DNA of 64,000 nucleotides from Streptomyces sp. SW4. GTDB lineage: Bacteria > Actinomycetota > Actinomycetes > Streptomycetales > Streptomycetaceae. The notes beneath the pieces were generated by a model. That model made no database searches. It saw nothing but the letters and a program-made list of their open reading frames with translations, and was not told the DNA's origin. The first letter of the stretch is position 1. Each line of letters opens with the position of its first letter. Shown here piece after piece: positions 1 through 10,189 of the stretch. The DNA lies in the NCBI GenBank assembly GCA_003248315.1, contig QKWM01000004.1, positions 682,001 through 746,000 of the forward strand. The letters are read 5' to 3'. The position numbers and the translations under genes are program-made.

Positions 1-81
1 GGAGGTGAGCAGCTCGTTGGGGCGCTTGTCAGCCGGCGTGGCGCTGCCGGCGCCCGTCCCGCTACCGCCGTTGCCGCTCAC
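1..81 (-). CDS. nsdA: NsdA, N-terminal fragment (runs off the window)
   Basis: Read on the minus strand from a GTG at 81, the first 27 codons give VSGNGGSGTG, an Ala/Thr/Pro stretch and then ADKRPNELLTS before the window ends. From memory this matches the start of NsdA, the Streptomyces TPR-containing negative regulator of sporulation and antibiotic production. The gene order (nsdA, primase-like gene, ftsY) is also that of S. coelicolor. No strong Shine-Dalgarno precedes the GTG; a G-rich stretch lies about 8 bases upstream. Only the leader of the protein is present, so the TPR domains cannot be checked and the name rests on N-terminal similarity plus synteny. Confidence 0.72.
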   Translation of the reverse strand, partial: MSGNGGSGTGAGSATPADKRPNELLTS

Positions 82-539
82 TGGAACGCCCCCATCCCTG
101 CTTCAGTGCCCGTCGCCGAGTGCGCCAAGCCCTATCAGGATGCCGGTGCGGCGGCCGTCCGTCCGGCGATTCTCACCCTTCGAACGGAAAGCCGAGTTGC
201 CTCCGGCATACCCACCCGTGCATGTGCCCCAAGGCTTCGTGCACACAAAGTAATCCTACGATCACCCCTCCGGCCATGGCGATCCCGGAAACGCCACCAT
301 TCGCCACCCCTTCGAATGAACTCACCACGCCCGCCACGCGATTCACTTGACATAGGCCAACGGGGAGTGGATGCAGCGGTGCGCTCCGGGGCGTGCGTCA
401 CCGTCCACACAACCCGAGGTGCTTCCGGGCGCCGTCTGAACGGGGCGACGCCGGGGAGGGGAACAGGGAACCGGAAACGGAGAGTCACGCCGCGCGTCCG
501 CTGCGTAACCACCGGTGCGTCGGACCCGTTGGAGGGGGT
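82..539. other. Divergent intergenic region between nsdA and the primase-like gene
   Basis: This 458-bp gene-free stretch separates divergent genes, so it should hold both promoters. A consensus TTGACA lies at 347-352 on the plus strand. With a 17-base spacer it faces GATGCA at 370-375, a weak -10, about 165 bases before the plus-strand gene. Toward nsdA I see no convincing hexamer pair. Open frames here in several phases are G+C-driven shadows. No repeat or stable long hairpin is evident. Confidence 0.4.
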
Positions 540-1204
540 ATGGGCTTCACGATCGGCAGCAGTCGGGGCATTCGCGACCTCCGGACGGCTGCGCGGCGCC
601 GCGGCCGCTCGTCCGAGTGCACCACCGTCGCCGAGTTCACGGGACTGTGGGGCTGGGACGTGGTCCCGGGCGCGCGGGCCGCCGCGGGCGTCTGCTCCTG
701 CGGCCGGCGCGACTGCCGGGCTCCGGGCGCGCATCCGCTGGAGTTCGCGCCGGAGGTCCCCGCCGGGTCGACGCTGGACGAGGTGACCCGGGCGTGGTCC
801 GAGGTGCCGGGCGCCTCGGTGATGCTGCCGGTGGGGCGGACGTTCGACGTGATCGAGGTGGCCGAGTCCGCCGGGCGCCGGGCCCTCGCCCGGCTGGAAC
901 GCATGGGCCTCCCCTCGGCCCGGTCGCCGCGACCCCGCAGGGCCGCGCGCACTTCTTCGTCGCCCCCGGGGCCGCCGCCGAGCTGCCGCGGCTGCTCTAC
1001 CGCCTGGGGTGGGACACGCCGGCCGGGCTCGACCTCGTCGGCCTCGGGCCGGGCACGTACATCACGGCTCCGCCGTCCGATCGGGGCGGGCGGGGGCCGG
1101 TGCGGTGGCTGCGGCCGCCGGGGCTGGACTCGGCGTCCCGGCCGCCGGCGGCGCGCCTGCTCCTCGGCACGCTGGCCTACGTCGCCCACCGCTCCCGCCC
1201 CTGA
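540..1204 (+). CDS. Bifunctional DNA primase/polymerase N-terminal-like protein
   Basis: About 221 aa once one missing C near 911-914 is restored: the frame passes from MGFTIGSSRGIRDL to GPVAATPQGRAHFFVAPGAA. The ATG at 540 has a strong GGAGGGGG ribosome site just upstream. The protein resembles the small actinobacterial family annotated as primase/polymerase (prim-pol) N-terminal domain. It includes the segment CSCGRRDCRAPGAHP, whose Cys residues may bind a metal, and a C-terminal TYITAPPSDRGG block. I see no obvious prim-pol catalytic triad, so replication activity is unproven. It stands alone, convergent with ftsY across a large palindromic element. The family is conserved beside nsdA in Streptomyces. 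Confidence 0.75.
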
Positions 1205-1211
1205 CGACGGA

Positions 1212-1392
1212 CCTCGCCCCGCCGCCCCTACCCGTCCCGTCCTGGGGGCTGCCGCCCCAGACCCCCGCTTCGGCCTGAACGGCCTCGTCCTCAAACGCCG
1301 GACGGGCTGGCAAGTCAGCCCCTCCGGCGTTTGAGGAGCGGGGGTCCGGGGCGGAGCCCCGGGTCGGGAAGGGTAGGGGCGGCGGGGCGAGG
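1212..1392. repeat. Large palindromic intergenic element, copy 1
   Basis: An inverted repeat of about 180 bp fills the gap between two convergent genes. Outer arms pair CCTCGCCCCGCCGCCCCTAC (1212-1231) with its complement ending at 1392. Inner arms pair the CCTCAAACGCCGGACGGGCT block (1289-1308) with the AGCCCCTCCGGCG block after it. The left arm carries an extra segment of about 19 bases (TTCGGCCTGAACGGCCTCG) with no partner on the right. A second copy lies at 18259-18440. The position suggests a bidirectional terminator; the multi-copy nature suggests a REP- or MITE-like element. Confidence 0.85.
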
Positions 1393-1420
1393 AACCCCCG
1401 GCGCCCCGGGAGGGCGGGGC

Positions 1421-2627
1421 TCAGTCGCCGATCAGGGCGTCGACGAACGCCTCCGGCTCGAACGGCGCCAGATCGTCGGCCCCCTCCCCGAGCCCGACCA
1501 GCTTGACCGGCACGCCCAGCTCCCGCTGCACGGCGACGACGATGCCCCCTTGGCCGTCCCGTCCAGCTTCGTGAGCACGATGCCGGTGATGTCGACGACC
1601 TCGGCGAAGACCCGCGCCTGGATCAGCCCGTTCTGACCGGTGGTGGCGTCGAGCACGAGCAGCACCTCGTCCAGCGGCGCGTGCTTCTCCACGACCCGCT
1701 TGACCTTGCCCAGCTCGTCCATGAGCCCGGTCTTGGTGTGCAGCCGCCCGGCGGTGTCGATCAGCACGACGTCCGCACCGATCTCCTTGCCCTCCTTGAC
1801 CGCGTCGAACGCGACGGAGGCCGGGTCACCGCCCTCGGGCCCGCGCACGGTGTGGGCGCCGACCCGCTCACCCCAGGTCTGGAGCTGGTCCGCGGCGGCG
1901 GCCCGGAAGGTGTCGGCGGCGCCCAGGACGACGCTGCGCCCGTCGGCGACCAGGACCCGGGCGAGCTTGCCGGTGGTGGTGGTCTTGCCGGTGCCGTTGA
2001 CGCCGACGACCATCACGATGCCGGGCTTGCTGGCCTCCGGCTCGGTCTTGACCGTGCGGTCCAGATCGGCGCCGACCAGCGTGATCAGCTCCTCGCGCAG
2101 CAGGCCGCGCAGCTCCTCCGGGGTGCGCGTGCCGAGCACGCGGACGCGCTCGCGCAGCCGCTCGACCAGCTCCTGGGTGGGCTGCACGCCGACGTCGGCG
2201 GAGAGCAGCGTGTCCTCGATCTCCTCCCAGGTGTCCTCGTCGAGGTGCTCGCGCGAGAGCAGCGTGAGCAGCCCCTTGCCGAGCGCGTTCTGCGAGCGGG
2301 ACAGACGGGCACGGAGCCGGACCAGACGGCCGGCGGTGGGCTCGGGGACCTCCAGCTGGGGGACCTCGAGCTCTTCGACGACGGGCGGTTCCGCGACGGT
2401 GGTGGTGCCGCCGTCGGGGAGGTCGACCTCCTCTATCGTGCGGCGCGGTTCGTCGCGGGGCGTCTCGGCCTCGTCGCCGACGTGCGGCTCGGCCGGAGGG
2501 GCCGTGATGTCGGGCGCTGCGGGCGGCGGCGGGGCACCTGCTTCTTGCGGCGACTGCCCACCACCAGCCCGCCGAGCGCGCCGATCACGACCACGGCGAT
2601 GACTACAGCAAGGATGACGATGTCCAT
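1421..2627 (-). CDS. ftsY: Signal recognition particle receptor FtsY
   Basis: FtsY is the membrane-associated SRP receptor GTPase that delivers ribosome-nascent-chain complexes to the translocon. About 402 aa after restoring two missing bases, at the g-run 2531-2534 and the c-run 1545-1549. The N-terminus (MDIVILAVVIAVVVIGALGG) is a membrane segment followed by SRRKKQ, then an acidic proline-rich linker. The NG domain has the P-loop GVNGTGKTTTTGKLA, DTAGRLHTK and TKLDGTAKGG motifs and ends VDALIGD. The ATG at 2627 is the natural start. It is transcribed divergently from the permease gene. Both shifts fall in homopolymers and are most simply sequence errors, since ftsY is essential. Confidence 0.96.
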
Positions 2628-2801
2628 AACCCGTCCAGTATCGGCCATGCGTCCCCGGCACACCTCGCTTGTGACTTCCTCCAAGGGACAAAGGCCCCTG
2701 GAGGGCCGGAGTCGGATCAAAGTACGATGGAGAAGAACGCGTCAACGCGCGTAGAGTCCCGACGGCCCCTTCTCCACACTCCTGAGGCACGGTCCCCCCA
2801 C

Positions 2802-4255
2802 ATGAGCAAAACCGCCGAGACCGAAGGCGCACTCGAAACCCGCGGCATCGAGCAGGTGCCGGACGCCGAGCGCACGGCGCGCGTCCGGGAGCTGTTCCCG
2901 ACCTGGGTCGGTGCCAACATCAGCGTGCTGCTGCTCACGATGGGCGCGAGCCTCGTCGTGGCGTACCACCTCAGCTTCTGGCAGGCCCTCGTGGTCGCCG
3001 CCGCGGCGCCCGTGCTGTCGTACGGCCTGGTCGGGCTGATCGGCATCGCGGGCAAGCGGGGCGGTGCGCCGGGCATGGCGCTGTCCCGGGCGGTGTTCGG
3101 GCAGCGCGGGAACCTGCTGCCCGGTTCGCTGATCTGGGTCGCCCGCTGGGGCTGGGAGACGATCAACGCGGTGACCGGCGCCTACGCGATGCTCACGGTG
3201 CTCGACATCGTGTTCGGCATCCGGGCCAACAGCGTGCTCGACATGGTGATGCTGCTCGCCTTCGTGGTCGCGACCTTCGCGATCTCCGGCCTGGGCATCA
3301 ACGCCGTGCAGAAGTGCAACAAGTACGCCACGTACCTGTTCGGCGTCTTCTCCGTGCTGGTCCTCGGCTATCTCGTCGTGGACACCGACTGGTCGGCCGT
3401 GTTCGACCGGTCCGCCGGCTCCGTGGCCGCGATGATCACCGGTATCGGCCTGATCGCGGCCGGCGGCGTCAGCTGGATCCCGTCCGCCCCGGACTTCACC
3501 CGCTACCTGCCGCGCACGGCCTCCTCCAAGGGGATCGTGGGGGTGACGGTCGGCGGCGCCGGGGTCGTCGTGCTGCCGATGGTGCTCATGGGCATGGTCA
3601 TGGCCGTCTCCACTCCCGACCTGGCCTCGGCCTCCGACCCGGTCTCCTTCCTCGGCGAGATCCTGCCGACCTGGCTGGCGGTGCCGTATCTGCTGATCGC
3701 GCTGATCGGCATGCTGCTGATCAACTCGATGTCGATGTACTCCGCGGGCTTCACGGCGCAGACCCTCGGCTTCACCATCCCGCGGCACTGGGCGGTCTCG
3801 GTCAACGCCGCGATCTCGCTGGTCTTCGGCGGCGTGCTGATGCTGGTCGCGACCAGCTTCATGGGATCCTTCATCGCCTTCCTGTCGCTGCTCGCGGTCG
3901 CCTTCTCGGCGTGGGTCGGCGTCTTCGGCGCGGACATGCTGCGCCGCCGCGAGTACGACGGTGAGGCCCTGGCCGACACGACCCGCACCAGCGCCTACTG
4001 GTACAGGGGCGGCTTCTCCCCGCCGCGTGCGTCGCCTGGGCGGTGGGCCTGGCCGCGGGCCTGATGTTCACGACGTCGGACTGGTTCACCGGCCCGCTGG
4101 CCACCAACAACGTGGTCGGCGAGTACGGCCTGGGCTGGGTCGCCACGGTCGTCATCTCGGGTGCGCTGTACGCGGTGCTGCCCAAGCCGGCGGTCGTCAC
4201 CCCGGCGCCGGCGCCCGCCGAGCGGGCCGAGCGGTCCGAGACGGTGGCGGTCTGA
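2802..4255 (+). CDS. NCS1-family cytosine/purine permease
   Basis: About 484 aa, a proton- or sodium-coupled nucleobase transporter of the NCS1 (CodB-like) family. Roughly twelve hydrophobic segments are visible. Family signatures include PTWVGANISVLLLTMGASL near the N-terminus, GVSWIPSAPDFTRYLPR in the middle and INSMSMYSAGFTAQTLG later. The ATG at 2802 follows a spaced leader divergent from ftsY. One missing C in the run at 4018-4021 separates the first 406 residues from the last helices (AVGLAAGLMFTTSDWF through SETVAV); the second part is clearly its continuation. A strong hairpin at 4304-4348 ends the unit. Cytosine is the best substrate guess; other purines or pyrimidines are possible. 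Confidence 0.87.
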
Positions 4256-4303
4256 CGGCCTGACGACGGCTCCTCCCCCGGCGGCCGTCCCCCTCGGCGC
4301 TCA

Positions 4304-4348
4304 CATACGCGACGCCCCTCCGCACCGGCGGAGGGGGCGTCGCGTATG
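4304..4348 (+). terminator. Hairpin terminator after the permease gene
   Basis: CATACGCGACGCCCCTCCGC (4304-4323) pairs with the segment 4328-4348 with a single bulged G and a 4-base loop. It lies 48 bp after the permease stop. There is no T-tract, as is usual in Streptomyces. Confidence 0.8.
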
Positions 4349-4679
4349 CCCAGGAGCCGCGGGACCCGGGACCCCAGGAGCCCGGGACCCCAGGAGACCC
4401 GGCCCACCGGGGTCCCGGGAGCCCGGGGCCCGAGAGACCCGACCCTCGGGAGCCCCGGCCCCGGGGAGTCCGTGGCCGTCCGGCCGCCCCGGCGATGTCA
4501 CCGGACACGGGCGTCCGGCTGTCCGGCTCCACCCCGGCGGCGTGGAACGCGTACCGCCCCGGCTCGGTGGGTGAGCCGGGGCGGTACGTCTTCTCGTGTA
4601 CGGGGGAGGGCAGCGGGGACTTGGCTCCTCCCCCGGGTCGGTGGGGAGCCGGCCGGGGCCGGCTCCGGCCGGGACGGGC
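4349..4679. other. Repeat-rich gap between convergent permease and glcP genes
   Basis: No gene is supported here. From about 4350 to 4465 short imperfect repeats of the type GGACCCCAGGAGCCCGGG alternate in both orientations. Two clean palindromes follow. At 4551-4587 GTACCGCCCCGGCTC pairs with its near-perfect complement. At 4645-4666 GGAGCCGGCC pairs with GGCCGGCTCC around two bases, 14 bp beyond the glcP stop. The last two probably terminate glcP. Confidence 0.65.
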
Positions 4680-6098
4680 TCAGCCCATCTCCTCCAGGGC
4701 CTTGCCCTTCGTCTCCTTCACGAACTTCAGGACGAACGGGATGGAGAGCGCCGCGAACACGGTGTAGATCACGTAGGTCACGGAGAGGTTCCAGTCGGCC
4801 AGCGACGGGAAGCTCGCGGTGATGGCCCAGTTGGCGATCCACTGCGCGGAGGCGGCGACGCCCAGGGCGGCGGCCCGGATCCGGTTCGGGAACATCTCGC
4901 CGAGCATGACCCAGACGACCACACCCCACGACAGGGCGAAGAACAGGACGAACACGTGGGCGGCGATCAGGGCGACCCAGCCCTGCGTGGCCGGGAGCTT
5001 GCCGTCGACCAGGTCGAAGGAGAACGCCCAGGCCTCCAGCGCGAGACCGATCACCATGCCGACGGAACCGATGATGGCGAGCGGCTTGCGGCCGACGCGG
5101 TCCACGAAGATCATCGCGATGACGGTGCCGACGATGTTGATGATCGACGTCGTGAACGAGTAGAAGAACGAGTCCGTCGGGTCGACGCCGACCGACTGCC
5201 ACAGCGTCGAGGAGTAGTAGAACGCGACGTTGATGCCGACGAACTGCTGGAAGACCGACAGGCCGATACCGATCCAGACGATCGGCTTGAAGAAGAAGCT
5301 GCCGCCGAGCAGGTCCTTGAAGCTGGACTTCTCCTCGCGGTGCATCGCGGTCTCGATCTCGGTGACGCGGGCGTCGAGGTCCACGTCCTTGCCCTCGACC
5401 TCTTCGAGGATCTGCCGGGCGCGCTCGTGCTTGCCGACGGAGATGAGGAAGCGCGGGGACTCCGGGATGGCGAAGGAGAGCAGGCCGTAGAGGACGGCCG
5501 GGACGACCATGACGCCGAGCATGACCTGCCAGGCCTCCAGGCCCATCAGCTCACCGCGCTGGTCGCCGCCGGCGGCGTTCAGCAGACCCCAGTTGACCAG
5601 CTGGGACACGGCGATGCCGATGACGATCGCGGCCTGCTGGAAGGAGCCGAGCCGGCCGCGGTAGGCGGGCGGGGCGACCTCGGCGATGTAGGCGGGGCCG
5701 ATCACGGAGGCCATGCCGATGGCGAAGCCGCCGACCACGCGCCAGAAGGCGAGGTCCCACAGCGCGAAGGGCAGGGCGGAGCCGACCGCGCTGACGGTGA
5801 AGAGGATCGCGGCGATCTGCATGCAGCGGATCCGGCCGATGCGGTCGGCGATGCGGCCGGCGGTCGCGGCGCCGACGGCGCAGCCGATCAGCGCGATGGC
5901 GATGACCTGGGCCAGCGCCGCGGAGCCGATGTCGTAGCGGTCCCGGATGGCCTCGACGGCGCCGTTGATCACGGAGCTGTCGTAGCCGAAGAGGAAGCCG
6001 CCCATCGCCGCTGCCGCCGCGATGAAGACGACGTGCCCGAGATGATCGGGGTGAGCCGTACGGGCTCCTGACTTGGGTGCCTGCGCAGTGCTGGTCAC
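4680..6098 (-). CDS. glcP: Major glucose permease GlcP (MFS sugar:H+ symporter)
   Basis: 472 aa, uninterrupted. GlcP imports glucose by proton symport; in Streptomyces it is the main glucose entry route, feeding glucokinase rather than a PTS. The start is a GTG at 6098 (VTSTAQAPKSG) with GAGGAG five bases upstream, preferred to an in-frame ATG farther out that would add 19 non-homologous residues. Twelve membrane segments are visible with sugar-porter signatures GGFLFGYDSSVINGA, IPESPRFL, GINVAFYYSSTLW, VDRVGRKP and a C-terminal KETKGKALEEM. The sequence is almost identical, as I remember it, to S. coelicolor GlcP. The upstream promoter and operator are described separately. Confidence 0.95.
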   Translation of the reverse strand: MTSTAQAPKSGARTAHPDHLGHVVFIAAAAAMGGFLFGYDSSVINGAVEAIRDRYDIGSAALAQVIAIALIGCAVGAATAGRIADRIGRIRCMQIAAILFTVSAVGSALPFALWDLAFWRVVGGFAIGMASVIGPAYIAEVAPPAYRGRLGSFQQAAIVIGIAVSQLVNWGLLNAAGGDQRGELMGLEAWQVMLGVMVVPAVLYGLLSFAIPESPRFLISVGKHERARQILEEVEGKDVDLDARVTEIETAMHREEKSSFKDLLGGSFFFKPIVWIGIGLSVFQQFVGINVAFYYSSTLWQSVGVDPTDSFFYSFTTSIINIVGTVIAMIFVDRVGRKPLAIIGSVGMVIGLALEAWAFSFDLVDGKLPATQGWVALIAAHVFVLFFALSWGVVVWVMLGEMFPNRIRAAALGVAASAQWIANWAITASFPSLADWNLSVTYVIYTVFAALSIPFVLKFVKETKGKALEEMG

Positions 6099-6153
6099 GT
6101 GTACTCCTCGGGCATCCGGCAACGCTGCCGGGGTGGTTCGCCCTTCGAGGTCC

Positions 6154-6217
6154 ACCTGAAGGTACCTGAAGGTAAAAGCAACGTTGCAGAGACTATGCCT
6201 TCAAGTTTCGAAGTCAA
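6154..6217 (-). promoter_or_regulatory. glcP promoter with operator-like palindrome and 10-bp tandem repeat
   Basis: On the minus strand TTGACT (6217-6212) and TAGTCT (6195-6190) form a -35/-10 pair with a 16-base spacer. A perfect LacI-type palindrome GCAACGTTGC occupies 6178-6187, over the expected transcription start. Just downstream ACCTGAAGGT occurs twice in tandem (6154-6163, 6164-6173), one helical turn apart. This layout predicts repression at the start site; ROK-family or LacI-family regulators are candidates. Confidence 0.65.
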
Positions 6218-6319
6218 TAGGTAGAGACCTGTGAGTTAGAAGACGAAACTGTGTAGCCCGGTGAAGGGTTCGCGTTCACTACTTGAACAGAAAGAGGGGA
6301 AGCGAAGAGAAAAGGCCGC

Positions 6320-9300
6320 TCAGCGGAGCCGCTGGCTGATCACCTTCGACACACCGTCGCCCTGCATCGACACTCCGTAGAGCGCGTCGGCGACCTCCAT
6401 CGTGCGCTTCTGGTGCGTGATCACGATCAGCTGGGAGGTCTCCTGGAGCTCCTGCATGATCCGGATCAGCCGCTGGACGTTGGTGTCGTCGAGCGCGGCC
6501 TCGACCTCGTCCATCACGTAGAACGGGCTGGGCCGCGCCTTGAAGATCGACACCAGCAGGGCCACCGCGGTCAGCGACCGCTCCCCGCCGGACAGCAGCG
6601 ACAGCCGCTTGACCTTCTTGCCCGGCGGCCGGGCCTCCACGTCCACGCCCGTGGTGAGCATGTTGTCGGGATCGGTGAGGACCAGCCGGCCCTCCCCGCC
6701 GGGGAACAGCCGGCTGAAGACGCCCTCGAACTCCCGGGCGGTGTCCCGGTAGGCCTCGGTGAAGACCTGCTCGACGCGCTCGTCGACCTCCCGGACGACC
6801 TGGAGCAGGTCGGCGCGGGTCTTCTTCAGGTCCTCCAGCTGCTCGCTGAGGAACTGGTGGCGCTCCTCCAGCGCCGCGAACTCCTCCAGCGCCAGCGGGT
6901 TGACCTTGCCGAGCTGCTGATAGGCGCGCTCCGCGGCCTTCAGCCGCTTCTCCTGCTCGGCGCGGACGAAGGGCCGGGGCCGGTTGCGCGGGTGCTCCGG
7001 GTCCTCCGGCAGCTCCTCGCCCTCGGCGGGGGCGAGGGGGCACGGGCTGGTGCGGACCGTACTCGGACACGAGCCCCGCCGGTTCCACACCGAACTCCTC
7101 CAGCGCCTTCGTCTCCAGCTGCTCGATCCGCAGCTGTTTCTCGGCGCCGAGTACCTCACCCCGGTGGACCGAATCCGTCAGTTTGTCGAGTTCGGCCTTG
7201 AGGTCGCGGCCCTCGGTGCGCGCGGCGGCCAGCTCCTGCTCGCGGCGGGCCTTGGCGGCCTCGGCGGCGGCGCGCTCCGCCTCGGCGCGGGCGAGCGAGA
7301 CCTCGACGTGGGCCAGCAGCTGGCGGGCGCCGGAGGCGACGGCACCGGCGACGGCCGCCTCGTGCCGCAGCCGGGCCCGGCGCTGTTCGGCACGCGCGCG
7401 TGCCTCGCGTTCGGCGCGGGCGGCGCGGTCGAGCGAGTCGGCCCGCCCGGCCAGGCCCTTCACCCGCTCCTCGTGCGTACGGACCTGGAGGCGGGCCTCC
7501 ATCTCGGTCTGCCGGGCGTTGGCCCCGTCGGCCGCGAGCCGGTCGCGCCGGGCGGTGTCGGGTTCCTCCTCCACCGGCATCTCCTCGGCGACGGCCAGCC
7601 GCTCGGCCAGTTCCTCGACCTCCGCCAGCGCCTTGTCCAGCGCCTCCTGCGCCCGCTCGGCCGCGGCGGCGGACCGCTCCGCCTCGCCGGCCGCGCCGCG
7701 CGCCTGGCCGGCGAGGCGCCCGAGCTGCTGGGCCACGGCCGACTTCTCGCGGTCGGCGGCTCGGCGCCGCTCGCCGAGTTCCTCGACGAGTGCGGCGGCC
7801 GCGGCCCGCCGCTCGGCCGCCGCCCGCTGCTCCTCGGCCAGTTCCTCGCACCGCACGGCCAGCTCGGCCAGTTCGGCCGCGGCCTCGTCGACGGAGGCCT
7901 GCACCTCCAGCAGGCTGGGGGCGGCCGCGGAGCCGCCGTGGGCGAAGTGGGCGCCCAGCAGGTCGCCTTCGCCGGTGACCGCGGTGAGGTCGGGACGGGC
8001 GTAGACGAGGTCCTCCGCGGCCTCCAGGGTGTCGACCACGACGATGCCCCGGAGCAGCCGGCGGACCGCGGGCATGAGCTCGGCGGGGCCGCGGACGAAG
8101 CTCGCCGCGGGGGAGCCGGCAGACGGTCGTCCCCGGGGCGCCGCCGTGGCCGGTCGCGCCGTCCCGGGGCCCTCCAGGGGTGCCGTCCCGCCGCCGGCGC
8201 CCGGTGAGGGCTCCTCCGGCGCGCCCGAGACGAGCAGCGCCGCCCGGCCCCCGTCCTGCTTGCGCAGCAACCGGAGCGCCTCGGCCGCCGAGGCCGGGGT
8301 CGCGACGGCGACGGCGTCCGCCGCCGCGCCGAAGGCCGCCGCCAGTGCGGCCTCGTGGCCGGGCGTCACCGTCAGCAGCTCCGCCGCCGGGCCCAGTACG
8401 CCGGTCAGTCTCTCCCGCGCGCCCAGCAGCATCCCGGTGCCGTCCTTGCGCCGCAGGCCCAGCGCCAGCGTCTCGTGCCGGGCCTGCGTCGCGGCGCGCC
8501 GGCGTTCCGCCGCGGTGACCGCCTCGCGGGCGGCGGCCAGGGCGCCGTCGGCCTCCGCGAGCTGCCGCTTGGCCGCCTCGTGCCGCTCGGCCAGCTCGGC
8601 GTCGCCGGCGTCGAGCCCGTCGACCTCGGCCTTGAGCGCCTCGTACTCCTCCTGCGCGGCGACGGCCCGGGCCCCCGCCTCGTCCCGGGCGGCGGACAGC
8701 CGCTCGATCTCCGCCTGGGCGGCGGCGGCCCGCGAGCGGGCGGCGCCGACCTGGCCGCTGAGCCGGGCCAGCCCCTCCCGCCGGTCGGCGATGGCGCGCG
8801 CCGCGTCCTTCAGCCGGCGTTCCTCCTGGGCCAGCTCCCGCTCCAGTTCGGCGCGGTGGGCGACGGTGTCCTCCAGGGCCCGCTCGGCCGCCTCCAGGGC
8901 GGCTTCCAGCTCGGCTTCCTGTTCCCGGACGCGGGCGGCCTCGCGCTCCAGGTCCTCCGGGTCGCGGCCCCGGCGCTCCTCGGGCGGCGCGGAGGTGGCG
9001 CTCTTCACGCGGGCTTCGGCCAGCGAGATCGTGCCGCGCACCCGCTCGGCGAGCTGGGACAGCTCGTACCAGGTCTGCTGGGCCCGGTTCAGGCGCGGGG
9101 TGAGCCGCCTGACCTCGTCCTCCAGGAGGGCCTCCCGCCGTAGGGCCTTGCCCAGTTCCTGTTCGGCGGCCTCCTTGCGCGCCTTCAGGGCGGCCTCGTC
9201 GGCGATCTCGGCCCGCAGCGCCTCCCGCAGCCGTACCAGGTCGTCGGCGAGGAGCCGCAGGCGGGCGTCGCGCAGGTCGGCCTGGATGACGGCGGCCCGG

Positions 9301-9938
9301 CGGGCGACGGCGGCCTGCCGGCCGAGCGGCTTGAGCTGGCGGCGCAGCTCGTCGGTGAGGTCCTGCACGCGCGCGAGGTTGGCCTGCATCGCGTCCAGCT
9401 TCCGCAGCGCCTTCTCCTTGCGCTTGCGGTGCTTGAGGACGCCCGCGGCCTCCTCGATGAACGCGCGGCGGCCCATGGGGTCGGCGTGCAGGACGGAGTC
9501 GAGCTGGCCCTGCCCGACGATGACGTGCATCTCGCGGCCGATGCCGGAGTCGGAGAGCAGTTCCTGGATGTCGAGCAGCCGGCAGGTGTCGCCGTTGATC
9601 TGGTACTCGCTGCCGCCGTTGCGGAACATGATCCGCGTGATGGTGACCTCGGCGTACTCGATGGGCAGGGCGCCGTCGGAGTTGTCGATGGTCAGTGACA
9701 CCTCGGCCCGGCCGAGCGGCGGGCGGCCGGTGGTGCCGGCGAAGATGACGTCCTCCATCTTGCCGCCGCGCAGCGACTTGGCGCCCTGCTCGCCCATGAC
9801 CCAGCTGAGCGCGTCCACGACGTTGGACTTGCCCGAGCCGTTCGGTCCGACGACGCAGGTGATCCCCGGTTCGAACCGGAGCGTGGTCGCGGAGGCGAAC
9901 GACTTGAAGCCGCGGAGGGTCAGGGCCTTCAGGTGCAC
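6320..9938 (-). CDS. smc: Chromosome segregation ATPase SMC
   Basis: About 1,205 aa. SMC dimers with ScpA/ScpB organise and segregate the chromosome, which is critical during sporulation septation. The Walker A motif GPNGSGKSN lies at residues 31-39. Long Ala/Glu/Arg-rich coiled coils flank a hinge around residues 500-650. The C-terminal head has the [15 protein letters not shown] signature and Walker [17 protein letters not shown], ending VISQRLR. The GTG at 9938 ([14 protein letters not shown]) fits the family start; another GTG at 9971 would add 11 residues. A frame change at the g-run 7036-7040 needs two added bases or one removed, and the protein continues perfectly beyond it. The hinge holds an unusual Pro/Gly/Ala-rich insert (about 8120-8220). 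Confidence 0.97.
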
Positions 9939-10095
9939 GCCGCCGGACTCTACCTGCCCGGTGTGTCTCACTCCATGAACCCTCGGACGCCCGCGGTTTC
10001 ACCGCTGAACGCGCAGGGCACACCAGACGTTAAGACTCTGAAAGGATGCGCGGGGCAGGGATCGGGGCGGGGCGAGAGGGAGCGGGCACAGAAAG

Positions 10096-10117
10096 AAGGG
10101 ACGCCGAGGCGTCCCTT
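10096..10117 (-). terminator. Terminator of the small coiled-coil gene
   Basis: AAGGGACGCC and GGCGTCCCTT form a perfect 10-bp stem around a GA loop, 72 bp past the stop of the 67-aa gene. On the minus strand it is followed by CTTTCTGTG. Confidence 0.8.
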
Positions 10118-10189
10118 GCAACTCTGACAACTGAGCGGTTGTACGGGCAGCCCAACCACTGCTCGTGCCGTCGTGGAGCGATGCAGTGA

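Noticed and set aside
4596..6071. 491-aa plus-strand open frame opposite glcP
   Set aside because: It is exactly antisense to the intact glucose permease and rich in Asp/Gly/Arg from G+C-biased complementary codons; no ribosome site or homology.
8100..8230. Foreign insertion within smc
   Set aside because: The Pro/Gly/Ala-rich stretch is in frame, lies at the hinge where length varies, and has the same base composition as the flanks.
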